The position numbers and the translations under genes were made by a program. The notes under the pieces were generated by a model. That model did not search any database. It was not told the origin of the DNA and saw nothing but the letters and a program-made list of their open reading frames with translations. Positions 57,038-64,000 of a stretch of 64,000 nt of DNA are shown piece after piece; position 1 is the stretch's first letter; each line of letters starts with the position of its first letter. The stretch comes from JACRLW01 sp050181465 (GTDB taxonomy: Bacteria; Planctomycetota; UBA1135; UBA2386). The stretch is from NCBI GenBank assembly GCA_050181465.1, contig JBFXDD010000024.1, positions 13,457 through 77,456 of the forward strand, written 5' to 3'.

Positions 57038-59184
57038 ACGAGTCGACGCTGCTTTCACGTCGCGGCTTCCTTCGCGCATCCGCCGCAGCCGGCGGCGGGT
57101 TGCTGCTCGCGTTCCGACTTCCGGCGGCCACCGAGTCGGCCGCGGACGCGCGTGCCGTGTTCGAGCCGAATGCGTTCGTGCGGGTCGCGAGCGACGGCCG
57201 CGTGACGGTCATCATCAACAAGGCGGAGATGGGACAGGGCATCAGCACGTCCCTGACGATGGTGCTGGCCGAGGAACTGGACGCCGATTGGCAGCAGATC
57301 GGCTTCGAGTTCGCCCCGGCCGACCTCGTGTACGCGCATCCGGGCTACGGCATCCAGATGACCGGCGGCAGCACCAGCACCATGGGGATGACCGAGCCGA
57401 TGCGCCGTGCGGGCGCGGTCGCGCGCGCCATGCTGGTGTCGGCAGCGGCGAGTCGCCTCGGCGTTCCGATCGGCGAACTGACGACCGCGGGCGGCATCGT
57501 GACGCACGCAGCGAGCGGTCGCACGCTCGGCTACGGCGAGTTGGCGGCGGCGGCGGCCGAGTTGCCGGTGCCCGACGACGTGACGCTCAAGTCGCCGGCG
57601 GACTGGCAACTCGTCGGCAAGCCCACGCATCGGCTCGACACGCCGGCGAAGGTCGCGGGCACCGCGGTGTTCGCTCTCGACGTCTACGTGCCCGGCATGC
57701 TGACCGCGCTGGTCCTGCATCCGCCGGTCTTCGGCGGCAAGGCGAAGTCGGTCGACGATCGCGCGGCGCGCGCCATCCCCGGCGTGCGCGACGTGATCGA
57801 CGTCGGCTCCGGCGTGGCAGTGGTCGCCGACGGCTTCTGGGCCGCGAAGCGCGGGCGCGATGCCCTGGTCGTCGACTGGGACGCGGGTGCCAACGCATCG
57901 CTCGACAGCGCCGCCCTTCGCGCGGAGTACCAGGCGAAGGCGACCCAGCCGGGTCTGGTGGCAAGGCAATCCGGCGAAGCCGAACGAGCGTTGGCGGACG
58001 CGACTCGCACTCTCGTCGCCGACTACTCGGTGCCGTATCTGGCACACGCGCCGATGGAGCCGCTGAACTGCGTCGTCCACTGGCAGGACGACCGCGCAGA
58101 AATCTGGGCAGGAACCCAGTTCCAGACGGTCGATCAGGGTGCGGCTGCTGCGGTGTTCGGCATCGCGCCCGAGAAGGTCACGCTCCACACGACCTTCCTT
58201 GGCGGCGGCTTCGGCCGCCGCGCGAATCCGGCCTCAGACTACATCGTCGAGGCATGCATGATCGCGAAGCGTTGTGCCGCTCCGGTGAAGCTGGTCTGGA
58301 CCCGCGAGGACGACATGCGGTCGGGCTACTACCGGCCGATGTGGCACAGTCGCATTCGCGCCGGCATCGACGCGGACGGCTCGATCACCGCCTGGGATCA
58401 CTGCATCGTCGGACAGTCGATCCTCGCCGGCACTCCCTTCGAAGCCTTCCTGGTGAAGAACGGTATCGACGGCACCTCGGTCGAGGGCGCCGAGGACCTT
58501 CCCTATGCGATCGACAACGTTCGGGTCTCATTGCACACCACGAAAGTGCCGGTGCCCACTCTCTGGTGGCGCTCGGTCGGCCATTCCCACACCGCCTTCG
58601 TCGTCGAGTCCTTCCTCGACGAGATCGCCGCAGCGACGCGGCAGGACCCGCTCGCGCTGCGCCGCAAGCTCCTGACCGGCAAGGACCGCCACCTCGGCGT
58701 GCTCGAACTGGCGGCGACGAAGGCGGGCTACGGTCGAGAACTGCCCCGCGGTCAGGCCCATGGAATCGCTGTGCACTTCTCGTTCAACAGCTACGTGGCG
58801 ATGGTCGTCCTCGCGTCGATCGAGAACGGCTGGCCGCGCGTGCACGAGGTCACCTGCGCGGTCGACTGCGGCCGCACGATCAACCCCGATACCGTCGTCG
58901 CCCAACTCGAGGGCGCCGTCGGCTTCGCGCTGACGACCGCGTTCTATTCCGCCATCACGTTGCGCGATGGACGCGTCGAGCAATCCAATTTCCACGACTA
59001 TCGTCTCCTGCGCATCCACGAGATGCCGAGAGTGTCGGTTCACATCGTGCCGAGCGCCTTGCCGCCGACCGGAGTCGGTGAGCCCGGCGTGCCGCCACTC
59101 GCGCCCGCGCTCTGCAACGCGTTGTTCCGACTGACCGGCAAGCGCATCAGGAGCCTACCGATCCGCGCGGAGGACTTGCGCTGA
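57034..59184 (+). CDS. iorB: Molybdopterin-binding subunit, Tat-exported (IorB-like)
   Basis: 716 residues. The N-terminus has a twin-arginine signal (S-R-R-G-F-L-R near 8-14), so the holoenzyme is exported folded to the periplasm. G-G-G-F-G-R-R near 390-396 and a catalytic-type V-G-E-P-G near 684-688 are molybdenum hydroxylase features; the Glu would act as base. It has no FAD or Fe-S domains of its own and pairs with the iorA product. A Shine-Dalgarno GGAGG is found at 57021-57025, and the start overlaps the iorA stop. The family hydroxylates aromatic N-heterocycles or aldehydes with water; the substrate is unknown. A cytochrome gene follows at once. Confidence 0.88.
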   Translation: MNESTLLSRRGFLRASAAAGGGLLLAFRLPAATESAADARAVFEPNAFVRVASDGRVTVIINKAEMGQGISTSLTMVLAEELDADWQQIGFEFAPADLVYAHPGYGIQMTGGSTSTMGMTEPMRRAGAVARAMLVSAAASRLGVPIGELTTAGGIVTHAASGRTLGYGELAAAAAELPVPDDVTLKSPADWQLVGKPTHRLDTPAKVAGTAVFALDVYVPGMLTALVLHPPVFGGKAKSVDDRAARAIPGVRDVIDVGSGVAVVADGFWAAKRGRDALVVDWDAGANASLDSAALRAEYQAKATQPGLVARQSGEAERALADATRTLVADYSVPYLAHAPMEPLNCVVHWQDDRAEIWAGTQFQTVDQGAAAAVFGIAPEKVTLHTTFLGGGFGRRANPASDYIVEACMIAKRCAAPVKLVWTREDDMRSGYYRPMWHSRIRAGIDADGSITAWDHCIVGQSILAGTPFEAFLVKNGIDGTSVEGAEDLPYAIDNVRVSLHTTKVPVPTLWWRSVGHSHTAFVVESFLDEIAAATRQDPLALRRKLLTGKDRHLGVLELAATKAGYGRELPRGQAHGIAVHFSFNSYVAMVVLASIENGWPRVHEVTCAVDCGRTINPDTVVAQLEGAVGFALTTAFYSAITLRDGRVEQSNFHDYRLLRIHEMPRVSVHIVPSALPPTGVGEPGVPPLAPALCNALFRLTGKRIRSLPIRAEDLR

Positions 59185-59765
59185 TGTGTCGCAACATTCG
59201 ACTGGCGTTGATTCTCCTGCTGTCTGCGAGTCTCGGCGTGCTCACCCAATGCGGTGTCGCCGGCGGCGGGATCGGTGCGGAGGACGACGGCTCGAGCGCC
59301 TTCGATCGTGTCTACGACGTGTTGATGCATCCGCGCTGCATGAACTGCCATCCGGCGGGTCGCGTTCCGCTCCAGGGCGACGACTCGCGGCCTCACGGCC
59401 AGAACGTGCAGGGTGGAGCGGATGGCCTGGGTCGATTCGCGATGCGGTGCAGCAACTGCCACGGCACCGCCAATGCGCCGGGCGAGCACACGCCGCCGGG
59501 CGCACCGAACTGGCATCTGCCGGCTGCCGACATGCCGCTCGTCTTCCAGGGCCGCAGCAAGGCGGATCTGGCCCGGCAACTCGCGGATCCGCAGCACAAC
59601 GGTGGACGATCGCCGGAGCAGTTGCTGGAACACCTGCGCTCGGATCCGCTGGTCCTGTGGGGCTGGCAGCCCGGCGAAGGGCGTGCGCGGGTTCCCATCC
59701 CGCACGAGGACTTCGTGGCCGCTGCCGCCGCGTGGATCCGGGCCGGCTGTCCGGTCCCTGAGTGA
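59184..59765 (+). CDS. Dihaem c-type cytochrome linked to the molybdenum hydroxylase
   Basis: 193 residues. An N-terminal hydrophobic signal (about 5-22) is followed by a Cys at 23, so it may be a lipoprotein, although Gln at -1 is unusual. Two haem-binding C-x-x-C-H motifs lie at 52-56 and 89-93. The TGA of iorB and the ATG of this gene overlap (TGATG), so it belongs to the operon. It is the likely electron acceptor of the IorAB-like enzyme in the periplasm, in place of a FAD subunit. Similar cytochromes are often encoded after iorB-type genes. Confidence 0.8.
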   Translation: MCRNIRLALILLLSASLGVLTQCGVAGGGIGAEDDGSSAFDRVYDVLMHPRCMNCHPAGRVPLQGDDSRPHGQNVQGGADGLGRFAMRCSNCHGTANAPGEHTPPGAPNWHLPAADMPLVFQGRSKADLARQLADPQHNGGRSPEQLLEHLRSDPLVLWGWQPGEGRARVPIPHEDFVAAAAAWIRAGCPVPE

Positions 59766-59875
59766 GGCGGCGCTCCTCGCGATCGAGTCACCCCCCGACT
59801 GCGAGTCATCTCTCTGCCGCGGTGTCGTGCAGCTCCGCGAGAGTTCGCACCGCCCTCGCGCTACGCTCGCGCGGC

Positions 59876-60382
59876 ATGACCGACCCGAGTGCCGTCGCGC
59901 CGCCGCCCCTCATCGGGATCGTCATGGGCAGTCAATCCGATTGGACGACCATGAAGGCCGCGGCACTGACCCTGACCGAATTGGGCGTGCCGCACGAAGT
60001 GCGCATCGTGTCGGCCCATCGCACGCCGCAGCGACTCGCCGACTACGCCGCGACCGCGCAGTCGCGCGGCCTGCGTGCGATCATCGCCGGCGCGGGCGGT
60101 GCGGCACACTTGCCGGGAATGCTCGCCGCGCAGACGCTCGTGCCGGTGCTCGGAGTGCCGGTGCAGAGCAAGGCGCTCAACGGTCTCGACTCGCTGTTGT
60201 CGATCGTGCAGATGCCCGCTGGGATCCCCGTCGGCACGCTCGCGATCGGCGAAGCCGGCGCGCGCAACGCCGCTTTGCTCGCCGCGGCCTTCTTGGCGCA
60301 CGACGATCCGAAGATCGCGGCGGCACTCGCCGCATTCCGCGCCCGCCAGACCGACCTCGTCGCGGAGTCGCCGACGGAATGA
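59876..60382 (+). CDS. purE: N5-carboxyaminoimidazole ribonucleotide mutase PurE
   Basis: 168 residues from the ATG at 59876; the frame is open back to 59762 but the extra part is not protein-like. The N-terminal G-S-Q-S-D-W phosphate-binding motif, S-A-H-R-T-P (catalytic His) and A-G-G-A-A-H-L are the hallmarks of class I PurE. It converts N5-CAIR to CAIR in purine synthesis. Its stop overlaps the purK start (ATGA, 60379-60382), and both act in sequence. The length is typical. Confidence 0.97.
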   Translation: MTDPSAVAPPPLIGIVMGSQSDWTTMKAAALTLTELGVPHEVRIVSAHRTPQRLADYAATAQSRGLRAIIAGAGGAAHLPGMLAAQTLVPVLGVPVQSKALNGLDSLLSIVQMPAGIPVGTLAIGEAGARNAALLAAAFLAHDDPKIAAALAAFRARQTDLVAESPTE

Positions 60383-61506
60383 GCGTGATCCGACCCGGCG
60401 CCACGATCGGGGTCCTGGGCGCGGGACAGCTCGGCCGCATGTTCGCACTCGCCGCGACGCGCATGGGTTACCGGGTCGCCGTGCTCGCGAAGTCGCACGA
60501 GGATCCCGCCGCGCAGATCGCGCACGACGTGGTCCTCGAAGGCGACGATCCGGTCGCGACCGCCCGCGCGCTCGCGACGCGCTCCGCGGTCGTGACCTAC
60601 GAGTTCGAGAACATCCCCGCCGGCTGGGCGCATGCCGCCGCCGACGTCACTCCGGTTCGGCCGTCGCCGCGCATCCTCGAGATCGCGCAGGATCGCATCG
60701 CCGAGAAGTCGTTTCTCGCCGAGTCGAACATCCCCATCACCGCGTGGCGAGCGGTTCACGATGTCTCGTCTGCAGAAGCCTCGGCAGTGGAACTCGGCCT
60801 GCCGGTCATCCAGAAGACTGCGACCATGGGCTACGACGGCCTCGGCCAGCGGAAGATCGCGCGAGCCGGCGAAGCTTCGCAGCACTTTCGCGAGGTCGGT
60901 GCGCGCCCCTGCGTGCAGGAGCGGATCGTGAGCTTCGACTTCGAGATCTCGGTCCTCGTCGCGCGCAATCAGACCGGCGAATGCCGGGTCTACGCACCGT
61001 TCCGCAACGAGCACCGCGATCACATCCTCGATGTCACCACCTGGCCGGCACCCGGCCTCGACGACGCGACCACTGCCCGCGCCGAGGCGATCGCGACCAC
61101 CATCGCAGAGGCGATCGATCTCGTGGGACTGCTCTGCGTGGAGATGTTCGTGACGGCGACGGGCGACGTGCTGGTGAACGAGCTCGCGCCGCGCCCGCAC
61201 AACTCCGGGCACGTCACCATCGAGGCCGCGGTCACCGATCAGTTCGAGCAACAACTCCGCGCGATCACGGGACTGCCGCTTGGCGATCCGTCGCCGCGGT
61301 CGCCCGGCGCGATGGCGAACCTGCTCGGGCAATGGTGCCTGTCCGGAGTGCCGGACCTGACGCCGATCCTGAGCACATCCGGCGCGCACCTTCATCTCTA
61401 CGGGAAGCCGGAGGCGCGTCGGGGTCGCAAGATGGGTCATCTGACGGTGCTCGACACCGACCCGTTGCGCGCGGCCGCGCGGGCGCGCTCGCTGCGCGGC
61501 GACTGA
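60379..61506 (+). CDS. purK: N5-carboxyaminoimidazole ribonucleotide synthase PurK
   Basis: 375 residues from the ATG at 60379. An ATP-grasp protein: N-terminal G-x-G-Q-L-G-R-M dinucleotide-like loop, then Y-E-F-E-N-I, T-x-x-M-G-Y-D-G-L-G-Q, and the metal-binding N-E-L-A-P-R-P-H-N-S-G-H of the catalytic domain. It makes N5-CAIR from AIR, ATP and bicarbonate and feeds PurE. It is co-transcribed with purE through a 4-bp overlap. The length is typical. It converges with a regulator gene, 19 bp away. Confidence 0.97.
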   Translation: MSVIRPGATIGVLGAGQLGRMFALAATRMGYRVAVLAKSHEDPAAQIAHDVVLEGDDPVATARALATRSAVVTYEFENIPAGWAHAAADVTPVRPSPRILEIAQDRIAEKSFLAESNIPITAWRAVHDVSSAEASAVELGLPVIQKTATMGYDGLGQRKIARAGEASQHFREVGARPCVQERIVSFDFEISVLVARNQTGECRVYAPFRNEHRDHILDVTTWPAPGLDDATTARAEAIATTIAEAIDLVGLLCVEMFVTATGDVLVNELAPRPHNSGHVTIEAAVTDQFEQQLRAITGLPLGDPSPRSPGAMANLLGQWCLSGVPDLTPILSTSGAHLHLYGKPEARRGRKMGHLTVLDTDPLRAAARARSLRGD

Positions 61507-61525
61507 GCGCGAGCGACCGGCCCGC

Positions 61526-61825
61526 TCACTCCCGCAGGATCGCCAGCAGGTCGCGGAGGCGGGTGCCCTGCTCGACCGGGTGCCGGAGTGGCCGATCCGC
61601 GAGAACCCGGTAGCGGTTGCGCCGCCCCACCCGCTCGACCTCCAGATAGCCGCCGGCGACGAGCTCCTGGACGATGCGCTGCACCGCGCGCTCGGTGATC
61701 CCCACGCGATCGGCAACTTCGCGGAGCAGGATCTCGGGGTCGCGGCTCAGCAGCACCAGCACGTGGGAGTGGTTGCTGAGGAAGGTCCAGGTCGGGGTCG
61801 CGCGCGCGGTCTCAGGGCGGGGCAC
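61526..61825 (-). CDS. Winged-helix transcriptional regulator
   Basis: 99 residues from the GTG at 61825. A classical winged helix is visible: L-L-R-E-V-A-D-R-V-G-I-T-E-R-A-V-Q-R as helix-turn-helix, then a wing with Y-L-E-V-E-R-V-G-R-R-N-R-Y-R-V. The size and layout fit small MarR/ArsR-type repressors. No metal-binding cysteines are seen. It is divergent from the isocitrate dehydrogenase gene, and the 71-bp gap between them has a dyad and repeats described next. It is therefore a likely regulator of icd and of itself. Confidence 0.75.
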   Translation of the reverse strand: MPRPETARATPTWTFLSNHSHVLVLLSRDPEILLREVADRVGITERAVQRIVQELVAGGYLEVERVGRRNRYRVLADRPLRHPVEQGTRLRDLLAILRE

Positions 61826-61842
61826 GGTCGGATTCTACTTCA

Positions 61843-61892
61843 GTCACGAATCTTATTTGACGACTTCTGTTTCGTGTATTATCTTTCGTGAC
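61843..61892 (+). promoter_or_regulatory. AT-rich icd promoter with GTCACGAA/TTCGTGAC repeats
   Basis: GTCACGAA at 61843-61850 is mirrored by TTCGTGAC at 61885-61892, and a further TTTCGTG copy lies at 61870-61876. Between them TTGACG (61857-61862), 17 bp, TATCTT (61880-61885) form a fair -35/-10 pair. If used, the transcript would start close to the ATG at 61897, making a short or absent leader, which fits the lack of a Shine-Dalgarno. The repeats are likely sites for the divergent winged-helix protein. Confidence 0.5.
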
Positions 61893-61896
61893 ACAC

Positions 61897-63405
61897 ATGA
61901 CAAGCTTCCGCTCCATCCCGAGTTCCTCCCGCTCCCAGTCCCCCTCGCGAACCAAGGTCCAAGTCGCGGTCGCTGCCGGCGACGGCATCGGCCCGGAGAT
62001 CCTCGCCGCGACGCGGGCGATCCTCGACGCCGCCGGTGCGGATCTCGACTACCGCGAGATCACGGTCGGCGAGAGCGCCTGGCGAGCGGGTGAGACCAGC
62101 GGGATCCGCCAGAGCGACCTGGACGTGATCCGCGAGTGCGGCGTGCTGCTCAAGGGTCCGGTGACGACCCCGAAGGGCTCCGGGATGAAGAGCGTGAACG
62201 TCACCATCCGCAAGACGCTGGGGCTCTTCGCCAACGTCCGCCCCACGGTGTCCTACGCCCCGTACGTGCCCGGTCGGGAAGGCGTCGACGTGGTCGTGGT
62301 CCGCGAGAACGAGGAAGACCTCTACGCGGGTATCGAGCACCGTCAATCACAGGAGGTCGTGCAGTGCCTGAAGCTGGTGAGCCGCGCTGGCTGTGAACGC
62401 ATCGCGCGCTACGCCTTCGAGTACGCGCGGCAACACGGTCGCAAGCGCGTGACCAGCGTCGCGAAGGACAACATCATGAAACTCACCGACGGCCTGTTCC
62501 AACGGACCGTCGCGGAGATCGCGAAGGAGTATCCGGAGATCGAATACGACCACGCGATCGTCGACATCGCCACCGCACGACTCGCGGTGCGGCCGGAGAA
62601 CTTCGACGTGATCGTCACGATGAATCTCTACGGCGACATCATGAGCGACGTGGCTGCCGAGGTCGCCGGCTCGGTGGGTATGGCGCCGTCGGCGAACATC
62701 GGTCGCAACGTCGCGATGTTCGAGGCGATCCACGGTTCCGCGCCGGACATCGCTGGCAAAGACATCGCCAATCCCTCGGGACTGTTGGCGAGCGCGGTGC
62801 AGATGCTGGTGCACCTCGGCAAGCCGGCGGTCGCGGCGAAGATCCACAACGCCTGGCTCCGCACGATCGAAGACGGCGTGCACACCAGGGACATCCACCG
62901 TGACGGCGTCAGCACCCGCAAGGTGGGCACGCACGCCTTCGCCCAGGAGGTCATCGCGCGACTCGGCATGAAGCCGGAGAAGCTCACGCCGGTCGAGTTC
63001 GGTGGCGAGGACGGCGACGTCAACGGATCCCACACCAAGATCGCCGTGGTCGAGCGCGTGCACGAGCTGCAGAAGAAGGTGCTCGAGGGAGTCGACGTCT
63101 TCGTTCAGTCGAACCTCACGGCCGAGGAACTCGGCCGTCGCCTCGCCGCCCAGAATCGCACGCGATTCGATCTCCAGATGATCACGAATCGCGGCGTGAA
63201 GGTTTGGCCGAACGGCGTGCCGGAGACCACCTGCACCGACCACTGGCGCTGCCGATTCCGCCCGATCGCCGGCTACGAGCCCGACATGCAGGAAGTGCTC
63301 GCACTCCTCTGGGTCGTTCACGCGATGGGACTCGAGATCCTCAAGACCGAGAACCTCTACAGCTTCGACGGCGAGATGGGGTTCAGCCTCGGCCAGGGGC
63401 AGTGA
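61897..63405 (+). CDS. icd: NADP-type isocitrate dehydrogenase
   Basis: 502 residues from the ATG at 61897; a GTG at 61888 is the alternative. The N-terminal G-D-G-I-G-P-E-I motif and the substrate loop with K-G-P-V-T-T-P and R-x-x-x-R-E-N-E-E-D are those of decarboxylating dehydrogenases. Y-A-G-I-E (near 149) and the metal-binding D-I-M-S-D (near 250) follow, then G-S-A-P-D-I-A-G-K. A C-terminal extension of about 150 residues (from about 340) matches the longer isocitrate dehydrogenase type seen in Thermus and Rickettsia. The enzyme makes 2-oxoglutarate in the TCA cycle. NADP preference is inferred from subfamily only. Confidence 0.9.
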   Translation: MTSFRSIPSSSRSQSPSRTKVQVAVAAGDGIGPEILAATRAILDAAGADLDYREITVGESAWRAGETSGIRQSDLDVIRECGVLLKGPVTTPKGSGMKSVNVTIRKTLGLFANVRPTVSYAPYVPGREGVDVVVVRENEEDLYAGIEHRQSQEVVQCLKLVSRAGCERIARYAFEYARQHGRKRVTSVAKDNIMKLTDGLFQRTVAEIAKEYPEIEYDHAIVDIATARLAVRPENFDVIVTMNLYGDIMSDVAAEVAGSVGMAPSANIGRNVAMFEAIHGSAPDIAGKDIANPSGLLASAVQMLVHLGKPAVAAKIHNAWLRTIEDGVHTRDIHRDGVSTRKVGTHAFAQEVIARLGMKPEKLTPVEFGGEDGDVNGSHTKIAVVERVHELQKKVLEGVDVFVQSNLTAEELGRRLAAQNRTRFDLQMITNRGVKVWPNGVPETTCTDHWRCRFRPIAGYEPDMQEVLALLWVVHAMGLEILKTENLYSFDGEMGFSLGQGQ

Positions 63406-63630
63406 GAGGCGCGCAGCGGCTCCGGCGGCGGCTCGGACCGTTGTGCTCGGGCGCGCGGGCAGAAGGCGCCTCCGACTCAGTGATGATTCGCCCTGCACGA
63501 CCCCGGCGGGGAGGCCGACGCGCGCTTGTTCCATGTCCGCGATCGAGACGCGCGCCCCAGGGGCTGCCCGGTTCCTGGCAGGCCCGAAATCGTCCGCATC
63601 CGCGGGCAGTCCGCCTCCGAAGGCGCACGC

Positions 63631-64000
63631 ATGCGCGAACAATTGCCGAGTGACTCCGGATCTGGCCGAGCGCTCCTCACGCTGGCTGTGTTCGCGATCG
63701 GGTCGACCGCCGCCTGCGAAGGGCGGCTGCCCCCGATCCAGGATCCGGAAGGAATCGCATCGACTGCTGCCGGGCAGGAATCGATCCCGATCGGCTCGCT
63801 TCCGATTCTTCGCGACGACTCGCGCGGCTTCCCCGCGCGCCTCGCCATCGACTCGCGTGAGCTCCAGCTCAACGGCGACGGACTCTGCGAGTGGGGCATC
63901 TTCGGCATCGACCTCTATCGTGCGGCGCTCTACACGGAGCGGCCGTGTCGGACTCTCGTCGAAGCGATGCAGCCGCCGCAGATCATCGTGATCCATCTCG
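63631..64000 (+). CDS. Chalcone-isomerase-like protein, 3'-truncated by the window
   Basis: The first 123 residues are visible from the ATG at 63631. A hydrophobic N-terminal segment (about 13-28) ending S-T-A-A-C looks like an export or lipoprotein signal. A linker precedes L-N-G-D-G, then W-G-I-F-G-I-D-L-Y-R-A-A-L-Y, the pattern of the chalcone isomerase-like domain (L-N-G-x-G, then K/D-V-Y-x-A-x-L-Y). Bacterial members bind fatty acids or have no known reaction. The rest lies beyond the window. The 225 bases between icd and this gene show no other feature. Confidence 0.65.
   Translation, partial: MREQLPSDSGSGRALLTLAVFAIGSTAACEGRLPPIQDPEGIASTAAGQESIPIGSLPILRDDSRGFPARLAIDSRELQLNGDGLCEWGIFGIDLYRAALYTERPCRTLVEAMQPPQIIVIHL

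Noticed and set aside
56925..59081. 718-codon ORF on the plus strand in another frame of iorB
   Set aside because: Arginine-rich and without motifs; the iorB frame has a Tat signal and molybdenum hydroxylase motifs.
1..64000. CRISPR arrays, insertion sequences, rRNA genes, prophage genes
   Set aside because: No regularly spaced repeats, transposase, integrase, capsid or rRNA sequence was seen in reading the window.

Overview
The window is GC-rich, densely coding bacterial DNA. The style of the exported proteins (signal peptide followed by beta-rich domains of unknown function), the weak or absent Shine-Dalgarno sequences and the sigma-factor/CHAT gene pair suggest a Planctomycetota-like bacterium. 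This is an inference from style; no rRNA or other phylogenetic marker is present.

Layout. (1) 1-10.3 kb, plus strand: a 5'-truncated unknown gene, a giant AsmA/DUF748-type envelope protein, a small one-TM protein, a secreted heparinase II/III-like protein and an exported protein. A tRNA-Gly(CCC) gene follows at 10.43 kb. (2) 10.8-36.9 kb, all minus strand: a complete BREX type 2 (Pgl) phage-defence locus, transcribed pglW - AlbA_2/Schlafen-like gene - pglX - AbiGi/DUF2971-like gene - PIN-like gene - ietA - ietS - fic - pglY - pglZ - brxD - brxHI. Six genes are inserted between or beside the core Pgl genes. Two of them form an AAA+ ATPase/subtilisin pair of the IetAS type, known elsewhere as a plasmid toxin-antitoxin and defence pair. 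Several junctions are 4-bp start/stop overlaps, including pglW/AlbA_2 and pglX/AbiGi-like, so the additions look coupled to BREX expression. (3) 37.4-38.05 kb: a VapC-type PIN toxin with an AbrB-type antitoxin at the island edge. (4) 38.36-41.7 kb, plus strand: a second small one-TM protein related to the one at 6.7 kb, a small acidic protein and two exported proteins. (5) 41.8-49.9 kb: a 1731-residue DEDD-exonuclease/RecQ/UvrD fusion, converging with a two-gene operon of a cytosolic subtilase and a ComEC-like metallo-beta-lactamase-fold protein. (6) 50-56.4 kb: a MOSC protein, a secreted Asp-box protein, and a sigma-like protein co-encoded with a membrane-anchored TPR/CHAT protease. (7) 56.6-59.8 kb: an isoquinoline 1-oxidoreductase-type molybdenum hydroxylase operon with a dihaem cytochrome. 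(8) 59.9-64 kb: purE-purK, a winged-helix regulator divergent from an NADP-type isocitrate dehydrogenase, and the start of a chalcone-isomerase-like protein.

How the parts relate. The BREX-2 core supplies site-specific adenine methylation (PglX), a phosphatase-like protein (PglZ), a kinase/nuclease-like protein (PglW), two ATPases (PglY, BrxD) and a helicase (BrxHI). The inserted AbiGi-like, PIN-like, IetAS, Fic and Schlafen-like genes look like back-up or regulatory effectors. The exonuclease-RecQ-UvrD fusion and the subtilase/metallo-beta-lactamase pair a few kilobases away could be further defence modules, but nothing in the sequence proves it.

Most long alternative-frame ORFs are GC-driven shadows and are omitted. 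Start sites were moved inward from the longest ORF where a signal peptide, an ATGA/GTGA overlap, a Shine-Dalgarno sequence or the family N-terminus supported it.
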